The notes below the pieces were generated by a model. It worked only from the letters and a program-made list of their open reading frames with translations, did no database searches and was not told the origin of the DNA. 64,000 nucleotides of DNA. Origin: JAIBJN01 sp963838795. Its GTDB lineage: Bacteria > Actinomycetota > Thermoleophilia > Gaiellales > Gaiellaceae. Below, piece by piece: positions 44,189-51,482 of this stretch; the stretch's first letter is position 1, and every line of letters starts with the position of its first letter. The DNA is taken from positions 168,795-232,794 of the forward strand of contig CAWISL010000018.1 of assembly GCA_963838795.1 (NCBI GenBank), in the 5' to 3' direction. The position numbers were made by a program, and so were the translations under genes.

Positions 44189-45712
44189 GTGAAAGGAGCT
44201 TTCGTGCAGAGGCTGCGGCTCTTGGTCGCAGTCACAGCTGTCGTCATCGGGGTTACGGTCCCGTTGACAGCGTCCGCCGTTCCGCCAAGTGCGGCTTCGG
44301 CGACGGCCACGTTCGAGTACACGCAGAACATGCACCCGCTCGGCTTCTCGCCGAACGACGTCCCGCTCGACAACACGGACCCGCGATCGGGCGTGTTCAA
44401 CTCCGACCTCGCGTTCTGGGGCAACACGGCCGTGCAGGGCACGTACTCCGGCTTCCGGCTCGTCAACGTCTCCGCGCCGGCGAACCCGAGGGAGATCGTC
44501 GACTGGACGGAGTGCACCAGCCCGACGAGCACCGTGGGTAACCAGGGCGACGTCATCATCTGGGGCGACCTCCTCATCCGGTCGTGGAACTCGCCGACAC
44601 CCGCGCCGCAGGTGGGCGGGGTGAACATCCCCGTCACTGACCCGGCGCGGTACACGACACCGGGCGCGTTCTGCGGTGACTGGCCCATGTTCCGGGAACC
44701 GGCAGCTCCGCCGCTCCCCGAGCGTGGCCAGGAGGGCGTGCACATCATCGACATCAGCGACCCGACAAACCCTGACGTGATCGGATTCGTCGACATCCCG
44801 TGCGGGTCGCACACCGAAACGGTCGTGCCCGACCTCGCCAACAACCGGCTGCTCGTCTACAGCAACGCGTCGGCGAACACGACCTTCGGGTCACCGGCGC
44901 CCGGCGAAGAGCCTCTCAACTGCCGCGGCATCGACATCATCGAAGTGCCGCTGGACAACCCGGCAGGGGCGTCGTACCTGAACTTCCTGCCCTCTGGCGA
45001 TCCGGCCACGCCGGTGGAGGAGCACCATGCCTGTCATGACAGCGCCGTGATCCTCGGCGATGCCATGAAGGTGGCCTGCTCGGGTGGCGACAGCCTGACC
45101 ATCTGGACCACCGACCCGGCCGAGGGCGGCTCGCTCGAGGAGCCGATGTTCATGCACCACACAGAGTTCGCGGGCGTGACGATCGGCCACACGGCGGCCT
45201 TCACCTGGGACGGGAAGTACGCCATCTTCGGGCACGAGCCTGGTGGCGGCGGCCAGGCGCAGTGCCAGGCGACGAGCAGCGTCGTGAACCGCACGCTCTT
45301 CTTCGTCGAGGTCGAGACCGGCGACGTGGCCGGCTCGATTCTCCACCCGCGGCCACAGACGGCCCTCGAGAACTGCACCTGGCACAACCTCAACGTCGTG
45401 CCGACCGACAAGGGATACGTCCTCGTCGCCGGCAACTACCAGTCAGGGATCTCGGTCGTCGACTTCACAGATCCGACCGGCGCGCACGAGATCGCGTACG
45501 CGGATCCGGCGACCCTCGTCGACCCGAATCCGCCGGTGGGCCTCGAGCTCGGCGGCGACTGGTCGACCTACTGGTACAACGGCCGCATCTACGAGTCCGA
45601 CATCACGCGCGGGCTCATCATCTGGAACCTCAGCGACAATGCGGTCGCCGGCGCCAGGAAGCTTGGTCACCTCAACCCGCAGACGCAGGAGTTCACAATC
45701 GATCAGAAGTAG
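44189..45712 (+). CDS. Secreted LVIVD-repeat beta-propeller protein (copy 1)
   Basis: The protein of 507 residues has a signal peptide (RLRLLVAVTAVVIGVTVPLT, then ASA). GTG 44189 is set by AAGGAGG 6 bp upstream and by the shared MKGAF start of the second copy. LVIVD-like blades read GFRLVNVSAPANPREIVDW, GVHIIDISDPTNPDVIGFVD and GISVVDFTDPTGAHEIAYAD. Conserved His and Cys clusters stand at PCGSHTETVVP, HHACHDSAVIL, IGHTAAF, FGHEPGGGGQ and ENCTWHNLN. They recur in the next gene and could form a metal site. The function is unknown. Confidence 0.85.
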   Translation: MKGAFVQRLRLLVAVTAVVIGVTVPLTASAVPPSAASATATFEYTQNMHPLGFSPNDVPLDNTDPRSGVFNSDLAFWGNTAVQGTYSGFRLVNVSAPANPREIVDWTECTSPTSTVGNQGDVIIWGDLLIRSWNSPTPAPQVGGVNIPVTDPARYTTPGAFCGDWPMFREPAAPPLPERGQEGVHIIDISDPTNPDVIGFVDIPCGSHTETVVPDLANNRLLVYSNASANTTFGSPAPGEEPLNCRGIDIIEVPLDNPAGASYLNFLPSGDPATPVEEHHACHDSAVILGDAMKVACSGGDSLTIWTTDPAEGGSLEEPMFMHHTEFAGVTIGHTAAFTWDGKYAIFGHEPGGGGQAQCQATSSVVNRTLFFVEVETGDVAGSILHPRPQTALENCTWHNLNVVPTDKGYVLVAGNYQSGISVVDFTDPTGAHEIAYADPATLVDPNPPVGLELGGDWSTYWYNGRIYESDITRGLIIWNLSDNAVAGARKLGHLNPQTQEFTIDQK

Positions 45713-45737
45713 CGGTTGCGGTCATCGAGCAAACGAA

Positions 45738-45767
45738 GAGGGCGGCCGCCACGAGGCGGCCGCCCTC
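45738..45767 (+). terminator. Strong hairpin terminator after LVIVD copy 1
   Basis: A 13-bp perfect stem (GAGGGCGGCCGCC / GGCGGCCGCCCTC) around an ACGA loop follows the stop by 25 bp. A T-run is lacking, as is common in high-GC actinobacteria. Confidence 0.7.
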
Positions 45768-45916
45768 GTGCTTGACTGCACGCACCCCGCGGGAGAGAAT
45801 GGCCGTCTGCTGCAGGCGGAGGGGAGCCGATTGCGTCAGTGGTGGTTGCATTCTGGCCGGGTCCCGGGAGGTCAGCATGACCATGCCTGCGAAGTCCTAC
45901 CGGCGAGGAGGTGCCG

Positions 45917-47278
45917 ATGAAAGGTGCATTTCGTGTCCTCGTCCTGGCCGCGGTCGCCTGCGGGATCCTGACGTTCCCGCTCGCCGCCGGCGCAGGACAC
46001 ACGACCGACCCGAGCGAGAACCTCACTCCGCTCGGCCACATCGAGGAGCCCGCCGTGCTCGGCGGCTTCGGCGGCGCGAACCCGGACATCAATACCGACA
46101 TCGCGTTCTGGGGCAAGTTCGCGATCCAGGGAAACTGGGACGGGTTCTCGATCCGCGACATCTCGGACTCGAACAACCCGACGACCGTCGGACGCGCGTT
46201 CTGCGACGGGAACCAGGGAGACGTGACCGTCTGGAACAACATCGTCGTGCGCTCCTGGAACACGCCTGCAGGGAGCCCCGGCGCGTTCGGCGCCGGACTG
46301 ACGTGCGGCGGCCAGCCCGTTCCGGCAGGCTGGGAGGGAATTCACGTCTTCAACATCCGCAACAAGGCGAACCCGCAGCTCGTGGCCTCGGTGCAGACGC
46401 CGTGCGGCTCCCACACGAACACACTCGTCCCAGATAGGGAGAACGGGCGGGTCCTCATCTACAGCAGCTCGTCCGCCCATTCGGCTACGGACCCGAATCC
46501 GCCTGCCACGTGCGACTGGATCGACATCATCGAGGTGCCTCTCGGGGGAAAGGCTGCCAACGCGAGCTACCTTCGCGCAGAGCCGTCGGACCACACATGC
46601 CATGACATCGGCGTGATCCTCGGCAGCGTGAAGAAGGCGGCCTGCGCCGGTGGCGAAGGCTTCCGCGTCTTCAGCCTCGGTGGCGCCGACGGCGGCACGC
46701 TGGAGGATCCGGAGCTCATGCACCACGTGACGGTGCCCGGCGTCACCATCGGGCATTCGGCCGCCTTCTCGGCGGACGGCGACACGATCATCTTCGGGCA
46801 TGAGCCTGGAGGCGGCGTCGCAGCCGAGTGCGAGGCGACGGACGAAGCGTTGAAGAAGAGCTTCTTCTTCTTCGACACGGACACCGGCGCGCTCCTCGGG
46901 ACATGGGTGCTGCCGCGGGCCCAAGGACCGACCGAGAACTGCACGCTCCACAACTACAACGTCGTTCCGTCGAAGAAGCGCGACCTGCTCGTGAGCGGCA
47001 ACTACCAGGCCGGCACGTGGGTCGTCGACTTCACCGATCCCGCTGCGGCGTTCACGGTCGCCTGGAGCGACCCGCCGGCGAAGCCGGTCCCGCCCGGAAC
47101 GCCGTTCTGCTGCGATGTTACGGGCGCGTGGTCGTCGTACTGGTACCGGGGCACCATCTACGAGACGAATATCGGCGAAGGCCTGAACATCTTCGGGCCT
47201 GACTTCAGCGTTCAGCGAATCCGCCCGGTGCGGCACCTGAACCCACAGACCCAGGAGTTCTCCTTCCCGTCCAACTAG
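45917..47278 (+). CDS. Secreted LVIVD-repeat beta-propeller protein (copy 2)
   Basis: The protein of 453 residues is a paralog of the preceding gene. ATG 45917 follows GAGGAGGTG, and the product starts MKGAFRVLVLAAVACGILTF with a signal peptide. Blades include GFSIRDISDSNNPTTVGRAF and GIHVFNIRNKANPQLVASVQ. The same His/Cys clusters occur: PCGSHTNTLVP, HTCHDIGVIL, IGHSAAF, FGHEPGGG and ENCTLHNYN. The ends are alike (HLNPQTQEF). The copy lacks an insertion of about 40 residues near the middle of copy 1. The tandem pair suggests a duplication followed by divergence. Confidence 0.85.
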   Translation: MKGAFRVLVLAAVACGILTFPLAAGAGHTTDPSENLTPLGHIEEPAVLGGFGGANPDINTDIAFWGKFAIQGNWDGFSIRDISDSNNPTTVGRAFCDGNQGDVTVWNNIVVRSWNTPAGSPGAFGAGLTCGGQPVPAGWEGIHVFNIRNKANPQLVASVQTPCGSHTNTLVPDRENGRVLIYSSSSAHSATDPNPPATCDWIDIIEVPLGGKAANASYLRAEPSDHTCHDIGVILGSVKKAACAGGEGFRVFSLGGADGGTLEDPELMHHVTVPGVTIGHSAAFSADGDTIIFGHEPGGGVAAECEATDEALKKSFFFFDTDTGALLGTWVLPRAQGPTENCTLHNYNVVPSKKRDLLVSGNYQAGTWVVDFTDPAAAFTVAWSDPPAKPVPPGTPFCCDVTGAWSSYWYRGTIYETNIGEGLNIFGPDFSVQRIRPVRHLNPQTQEFSFPSN

Positions 47279-47303
47279 GTCTCGCGCCTGACGACGGGAA
47301 TCA

Positions 47304-47329
47304 GAGGGGGCGGCTCCGGCCGCCCCCTC
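47304..47329 (+). terminator. Hairpin terminator after LVIVD copy 2
   Basis: GAGGGGGCGGC (47304-47314) pairs perfectly with GCCGCCCCCTC (47319-47329) around a four-base loop, 25 bp after the stop. It also faces the end of the response regulator fragment on the other strand. Confidence 0.7.
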
Positions 47330-47330
47330 G

Positions 47331-47402
47331 CTATGCAGCCGCAATCAGCCTGTAGCCTCCCCACACGTTGACCACGCACGCAGCTTCGCCGTTCTGACGG
47401 CG
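47331..47402 (-). pseudogene. C-terminal fragment of an OmpR-type response regulator
   Basis: The minus strand reads NGEAACVVNVWGGYRLIAAA and a TAG at 47331. That is nearly the C terminus of the intact regulator at 49776-50474 (NGECAYVVNVWGVGYRLVAA), with one residue missing in the wing. Upstream of NGE (47393) the similarity stops. It is a leftover of a duplicated regulator gene about 2.4 kb from the intact copy. Confidence 0.6.
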
Positions 47403-47536
47403 CGGGTCGCCCGCACCTGGTTCGGAATGGGGGTAGGCTGACTTGACTACCTATGAAGAGGGTAAGGGGGATGTGTGGTCGGCCCGATGGGATGGTCTCC
47501 CAGATCGAGACTGCTGCGCGCCCGGAGCGAACGGGA

Positions 47537-48361
47537 ATGAAAGCGCTGACGCTACCCGCGAGGAAGCAACGTCTCAGCGTTGCGCTCGCGATCGCCCTCG
47601 TCTGCTTGGCGTACGCTGGGGTTGCACGTGCGGAGGATCAGGTGGCCGTCGCGCCGGCGAGCGAAGCTCCCCCAGCACCCGCAGAACCGCCCGCAGAAGA
47701 CCCGGCCAGCGAACCTCCCCCAGCACCCGCAGAACCGCCCGCAGAAGACCCGGCCAGCGAACCTCCCCCAGCACCCGCAGAACCGCCCGCAGAAGACCCG
47801 GCCAGCGAACCTCCCCCAGCACCCGCAGAACCGCCCGCAGAAGACCCGGCCAGCGAACCTCCCCCAGCACCCGCAGAACCGCCCGCAGAAGACCCGGCCA
47901 GCGAACCTCCCCCAGCACCCGCAGAACCGCCCGCAGAAGACCCGGCCAGCGAAGCTCCCGCGGCACCCGTAGGGTCAGGAAGTGGCGACTCGATCGTCGT
48001 GATCGACTCCGCAGTCACCGCGCCGGGAATCGATGCGGCTTCCCTCATGCCCTCCTCCGACTCACCTGCAGGAGCCATGATCGACGGCGAGGCTTCGGTT
48101 CTCCGCTCGGATCCCGGCCGTAGCAAGCGTGCCTCGCCTTCCGGGCCCGATCCGCAACAGCTTCCACCCGCGCCCCAAGCGCCGATGCCTGCGGGGGCGG
48201 GAGCCTCGGGCGGCTCCGGTGGTGGTTTCTCCGGCGGTCTCTTCGCCGCGCTCGTGGGGTCTCTCATTCTGGCAATCCCTGGGTTGGGGCGGGTTCTCAG
48301 CCTGTCCTTTACTCCGTTGCGGGCGCCGACGCTCGTCGTCGACCTCGAACGGCCTGACTAG
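47537..48361 (+). CDS. Secreted Pro/Glu/Ala repeat protein with C-terminal membrane segment
   Basis: The protein of 274 residues has a signal peptide (LSVALAIALVCLAYAGVARA), then six 16-residue repeats EPPPAPAEPPAEDPAS, a spacer (SGDSIVVIDSAVTAPGIDAA), a Pro/Gly/Ser stretch and one hydrophobic segment (GGLFAALVGSLILAIPGLGR) before a short end. The repeats would form an extended, acidic, Pro-rich stalk across the cell wall. No family is recognised. ATG 47537 has only a weak upstream GGAGCGAACGGGA. Confidence 0.7.
   Translation: MKALTLPARKQRLSVALAIALVCLAYAGVARAEDQVAVAPASEAPPAPAEPPAEDPASEPPPAPAEPPAEDPASEPPPAPAEPPAEDPASEPPPAPAEPPAEDPASEPPPAPAEPPAEDPASEPPPAPAEPPAEDPASEAPAAPVGSGSGDSIVVIDSAVTAPGIDAASLMPSSDSPAGAMIDGEASVLRSDPGRSKRASPSGPDPQQLPPAPQAPMPAGAGASGGSGGGFSGGLFAALVGSLILAIPGLGRVLSLSFTPLRAPTLVVDLERPD
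47663..47950 (+). repeat. Six tandem 48-bp coding repeats
   Basis: Six units of 48 bp start at 47663, 47711, 47759, 47807, 47855 and 47903. Units two to six look identical and unit one differs at its second codon (GCT for CCT). Identity at silent sites points to recent expansion. The unit is in frame, so copy number can vary without breaking the protein. Confidence 0.9.
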
Positions 48362-48444
48362 CGCTTCCACGGACGGCTAGAAGGCGGCGGGGCCTTGCGT
48401 CCCGCGGCGCTTTTTCGAGATGCCGAACATGGAGGAACGCACTG

Positions 48445-49191
48445 ATGTCCAGCAATGGAAGTCAACAACACAACGGACGGGGGCACAAGAATGGGTCGGC
48501 GAGCCTCGACACCGGGCGCACGACCGCTCCCGAGACGGCGCCCCCCGCCCGACCGCTGACGACCGTGTTGCTCGATGAGGACCCAATCTGGTCTCAGGCG
48601 GTCGAGCAGGCTCTAGCTCCGCTCCACATCAAAGTCGTTGGTAAGGCCAACTCGCCGGAGGGTGCGCTCGCGCTCGTTGCTGAGCGTAAACCTGATCTGC
48701 TGATCGCCGAGATCGAGACAGGCGATTCCGAGATGGAGCGCAGCGCGTGCCTGCGCCAAGCGAGAGCACGCGTGCCCGACCTCAAGACGATCGTATTCTC
48801 CAGGTCTGACGACCGAGACCACATCCTCGCCGCCTTCTCCGCCGGCGCCCTGGCCTACATCCACAAGAAGACGCACCCCGACGACCTCGCCATGGCGATG
48901 CGGCAGCTCTTCTTCGAACCCTCCATCTATTTCGCCGAGGATCGAATCTCCAACCCACAGCCGCAGACTCCGCTTTCCGGCCGCGAGACCGAGATCCTCG
49001 GGCTCGTCGCTGAAGGACTGTCAACCGCTGACATGGCGAGGAGACTGTGGATCACCAGACAGACAGTCAAGTTCCACCTTGGAAACATCTATCGGAAGCT
49101 CGGCGTGTCGAACCGAACCGCGGCGGCCCGCTGGGCCTACGACCACGGACTGCTCATGGAGGAAGACACAACCAACCAACCATCAAGCTGA
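48445..49191 (+). CDS. LuxR/NarL-type response regulator with atypical receiver
   Basis: The protein of 248 residues begins with a 36-residue hydrophilic tail, then a receiver domain (TTVLLDEDPIWSQAVEQALA) and a LuxR helix-turn-helix (LSGRETEILGLVAEGLSTAD, then VKFHLGNIYRKLGVSNRTAA). At the end of beta-strand 3 the phosphoacceptor Asp is replaced by Glu89 (LLIAEIETGD), which may mimic the phosphorylated state. The Thr/Ser (FSRS) and Lys (IHKK) of the switch are kept. ATG 48445 follows GGAGG. No kinase gene is adjacent. Confidence 0.88.
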   Translation: MSSNGSQQHNGRGHKNGSASLDTGRTTAPETAPPARPLTTVLLDEDPIWSQAVEQALAPLHIKVVGKANSPEGALALVAERKPDLLIAEIETGDSEMERSACLRQARARVPDLKTIVFSRSDDRDHILAAFSAGALAYIHKKTHPDDLAMAMRQLFFEPSIYFAEDRISNPQPQTPLSGRETEILGLVAEGLSTADMARRLWITRQTVKFHLGNIYRKLGVSNRTAAARWAYDHGLLMEEDTTNQPSS

Positions 49192-49226
49192 GCCTTAGCG
49201 TTAGACCAGGATCTGAAGGTCAAGCA

Positions 49227-49748
49227 TCAGCGAGAAACGGGCGGCTCTGCCCTACCCTTGGCCAAGGCGCTCCGGTCGAACGCGAACACTACGGCGAGCC
49301 CGAAGATCGTCGCTACTAGCTCTGCCGAAGCGCAACTCCGCCGCACGAACCCAGCCGCCCCTGCGGCGAGCGCAAGATCGACATCGCCCAGCTGATCGGA
49401 GGAGCCCATTAGGACAACGCGCGCCAGCGGAACCCGTGCGCGAATGCGGCGGGTCGCCTCGATCGCGTCGAGGGCAGGCATCTCCATGCCCATCAAGACG
49501 ACGTCGGGCAGGAGTGAGGTGGTGAGCTCGACAGCCTCTCTGCCGTCGCGGGCACAACCGACGATGTCTAATCGCTCCTCCGCGGTTAGCGTCCTCATCA
49601 GCTCCCGCGCGAGGAGGCGGTCGCCTTCGGCGAGGAGGACGCGGATCGAGCCGGGGGGAGGGCCGTTCGCCACCATCTGCGAAAGCAAGGATGCCGCACG
49701 CTGGGTCGCCTGTGAAGAGGCAACCGAACTCCGCCACCTACCCAGCAA
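49227..49748 (-). CDS. Stand-alone receiver protein lacking the phosphoacceptor Asp
   Basis: The 173-residue product has one receiver domain (IRVLLAEGDRLLARELMRTL) and a short C-terminal tail, with no output domain. The phosphoacceptor position is Gly87 in VVLMGMEMPALDAIEATRRI, and the conserved Lys is Arg (GFVRRS). It cannot be phosphorylated in the normal way and may act by binding another regulator. The start is TTG 49748 (GAGGAT upstream) or ATG 49676, which would drop a 24-residue leader. It follows the OmpR-type regulator by 27 bp on the same strand. Confidence 0.78.
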   Translation of the reverse strand: MLGRWRSSVASSQATQRAASLLSQMVANGPPPGSIRVLLAEGDRLLARELMRTLTAEERLDIVGCARDGREAVELTTSLLPDVVLMGMEMPALDAIEATRRIRARVPLARVVLMGSSDQLGDVDLALAAGAAGFVRRSCASAELVATIFGLAVVFAFDRSALAKGRAEPPVSR

Positions 49749-49775
49749 GTGGCGAAGATCCTCAAGAGCCCGCCG

Positions 49776-50474
49776 CTACGTCGCCGCGACCAGGCGGTAC
49801 CCCACGCCCCACACGTTGACGACGTAGGCGCACTCGCCGTTCAGGTTGAGCTTCCGGCGCAGGCGACTGGCGTGGGAGTCGAGCGTGCGCGTCCGGCCCA
49901 GCGAGCGGAAGCCCCAGACGTCGCGCAGGAGCTCCTCCTTCTTGTAGACGCGGTCGGGATCCTCGGCGAGCGCGACCAGGAGGTCGAACTCCTTCGCCGA
50001 GAGGAGCACGGGGACGCCGCCCACCCGGACGACCCTGGAGGCGAGGTCGATCTCGAGGTCGCGTACGGCCAGCCGCGGATGCTGCGGGCGCGCAACTCGG
50101 CGCAGGACGGCACGCATCCGCGCGACCAGCTCTTCGTAAACGAACGGGCGAACGACGTAGTCGTCGGCGCCACGGGCGAAGCCGCGCATGCGATCGGACG
50201 CGTCGCCGCGCGCGCTCACCATGATCACCGGCACGTCCCGGTTCCAGGCGCGGCCCGGCTCCCCCGCCCGCAGGCGGCCGCAGACCTCGAAGCCGGATTC
50301 GTCGGGCAAGACGGCGTCAAGGAGCACGAGGTCGGGGCGCTCGCTCTCGACGAGCGCGAGAGCCTCCGCAGCCCGGTCGGCCGCGAAGACCGCGAAGCCG
50401 TCGTCGGCGAGCTGACGCGAGAGGTGATCCCGCATCGGGGCTTCCCGCTCGACCAGCAAGACGGCTTCGCGCAT
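49776..50474 (-). CDS. OmpR-type response regulator
   Basis: The protein of 232 residues has a receiver with Asp53 (LVLLDAVLPDESGFEVCGRL) and a winged helix (VLLSAKEFDLLVALAEDPDR, then RTLDSHASRLRRKLN and VNVWGVGYRLVAAT). The usual Lys of the KPF motif is Arg (VVRPFVYEEL) and the acidic pocket is VERE. ATG 50474 lies 8 bp after TAGCGT; the upstream extension is not coding. No sensor kinase is adjacent. A C-terminal fragment of a copy lies at 47331. Confidence 0.9.
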   Translation of the reverse strand: MREAVLLVEREAPMRDHLSRQLADDGFAVFAADRAAEALALVESERPDLVLLDAVLPDESGFEVCGRLRAGEPGRAWNRDVPVIMVSARGDASDRMRGFARGADDYVVRPFVYEELVARMRAVLRRVARPQHPRLAVRDLEIDLASRVVRVGGVPVLLSAKEFDLLVALAEDPDRVYKKEELLRDVWGFRSLGRTRTLDSHASRLRRKLNLNGECAYVVNVWGVGYRLVAAT

Positions 50475-50482
50475 CGCCGCCG

Positions 50483-50488
50483 ACGCTA
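50483..50488 (-). promoter_or_regulatory. -10 element of the OmpR-type regulator (leaderless)
   Basis: TAGCGT on the minus strand, then eight bases, then ATG 50474. Confidence 0.45.
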
Positions 50489-50590
50489 GCAACGGCCGTC
50501 GAGCGCGACCAGATGTCCTTTCCGCCGAAAGCGTGACGACGTAAACCCAGCAGTCATCCTCGTCCCCCGGGGTGCCAGCAAGCAAGGCGT

Positions 50591-51166
50591 CTACGAGGAC
50601 GATTCGGCCAAGGGAGTGGGCGCGGCCGACTCGGCCTTCGGCCAGTACCGGTCGGCCTTGAGGACCAGCGTGATGAACGTGAGCCTGGCGGTGCCGACGG
50701 CCCCTGTCACCTGCCAACAGCCCTCCGTCGGGAAGGTGATCCCGCTCGGCTGGAAGCCACGGTTGCCGTAGCCGGACGGGATCGCCGCTGTCAGCGGAGG
50801 AGCCTCAGCGTCGAGCCTCCTGCCCGTGATTGTCAGCCTGCCCTCCACCCTCCGCCACCACGGCCACTTCATCCACACAGAGCCGTCCGGCTGGATGTAG
50901 TCGCCCGACGCGATGAGGACGTTCTGGGGCCACAGCGTCGTCCAGAGTGTCCCGTTTCCGTGGTTCATTCCCGCATCCCTTTGGCCGTGCAGGGTCCGTT
51001 CGTTGGGGAGTGTTAGAGGGCAGATCCCCGCCGGCCTCGGAACCGCGCCCGTGGGCAATGGAGGCGCATGCTCACTGTCGGAAGGTGGGTGGGTGTCCCT
51101 CGAGCCGCCGGAGCAACCGCCGACGATGAGGGCGGCGACGGCCAGAGAGATCGCTCGAGCGCTCAC
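50591..51166 (-). CDS. Putative lipoprotein
   Basis: The protein of 191 residues starts at GTG 51166. A short hydrophobic stretch (ISLAVAALIVGGC) ends in the lipobox VGGC with Cys18, followed by a Ser/Pro-rich linker. The mature domain is Trp-rich: NGTLWTTLWPQNVLIASGDY, VWMKWPWWRRVEGRLTITGR, PSGYGNRGFQPSGITFPTEG and CWQVTG. It resembles Gram-positive type lipoproteins that occur in Bacillus and actinobacteria, but I can give no name. It precedes the OmpR-type regulator by 116 bp on the same strand. Confidence 0.75.
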   Translation of the reverse strand: MSARAISLAVAALIVGGCSGGSRDTHPPSDSEHAPPLPTGAVPRPAGICPLTLPNERTLHGQRDAGMNHGNGTLWTTLWPQNVLIASGDYIQPDGSVWMKWPWWRRVEGRLTITGRRLDAEAPPLTAAIPSGYGNRGFQPSGITFPTEGCWQVTGAVGTARLTFITLVLKADRYWPKAESAAPTPLAESSS

Positions 51167-51334
51167 TATCGCTTCTACACGCGCTTCACGCGCCAGGTTC
51201 CCGACGCCGTCGCCCGCCGCTACTCCTGGATAGCTGACGAACGTGTCGACCGCGAACGCCATGCCAGGCCGTCGATGGTTCGCGTCGCAACCGCAAAGCG
51301 TGACGAGCCGCTCGCAGCCGTCCCCGACGGACGC

Positions 51335-51448
51335 CTAGAGACCGCGGGCGAGGCGCTCGTAACGCCAGCGGGCCTGCGCGTAGTCGATCGTGCCTCGTCG
51401 CCAGGCCCGGAGGATCTTGCGTCGGCGCCACCGGAGGAGGACGTGCAT
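51335..51448 (-). CDS. Small basic protein (37 aa), SHOCT-like
   Basis: ATG 51448 is preceded by GAAGGGGAGG at 2-3 bp, one of the best ribosome binding sites in the window. The product has 37 residues: MHVLLRWRRRKILRAWRRGT, then IDYAQARWRYERLARGL. The pattern of a helix, Gly-Thr-Ile and a second helix with Arg resembles a short C-terminal (SHOCT) domain. It lies 34 bp after the ABC1 kinase gene on the same strand. The rest of 51167-51334 holds nothing recognisable. Confidence 0.45.
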   Translation of the reverse strand: MHVLLRWRRRKILRAWRRGTIDYAQARWRYERLARGL

Positions 51449-51482
51449 GCCCTCCCCTTCGTTCCGCTCCGGGCGGCTCCTG

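Noticed and set aside
47663..47950. CRISPR array
   Set aside because: The 48-bp units are directly abutting without spacers and are in frame in a coding gene.
47638..48267. Minus-strand frame of 209 codons over the 48-bp repeats
   Set aside because: It is a low-complexity Gly/Ala/Ser mirror of the repeats with no start context; the plus strand has a signal peptide and membrane segment.
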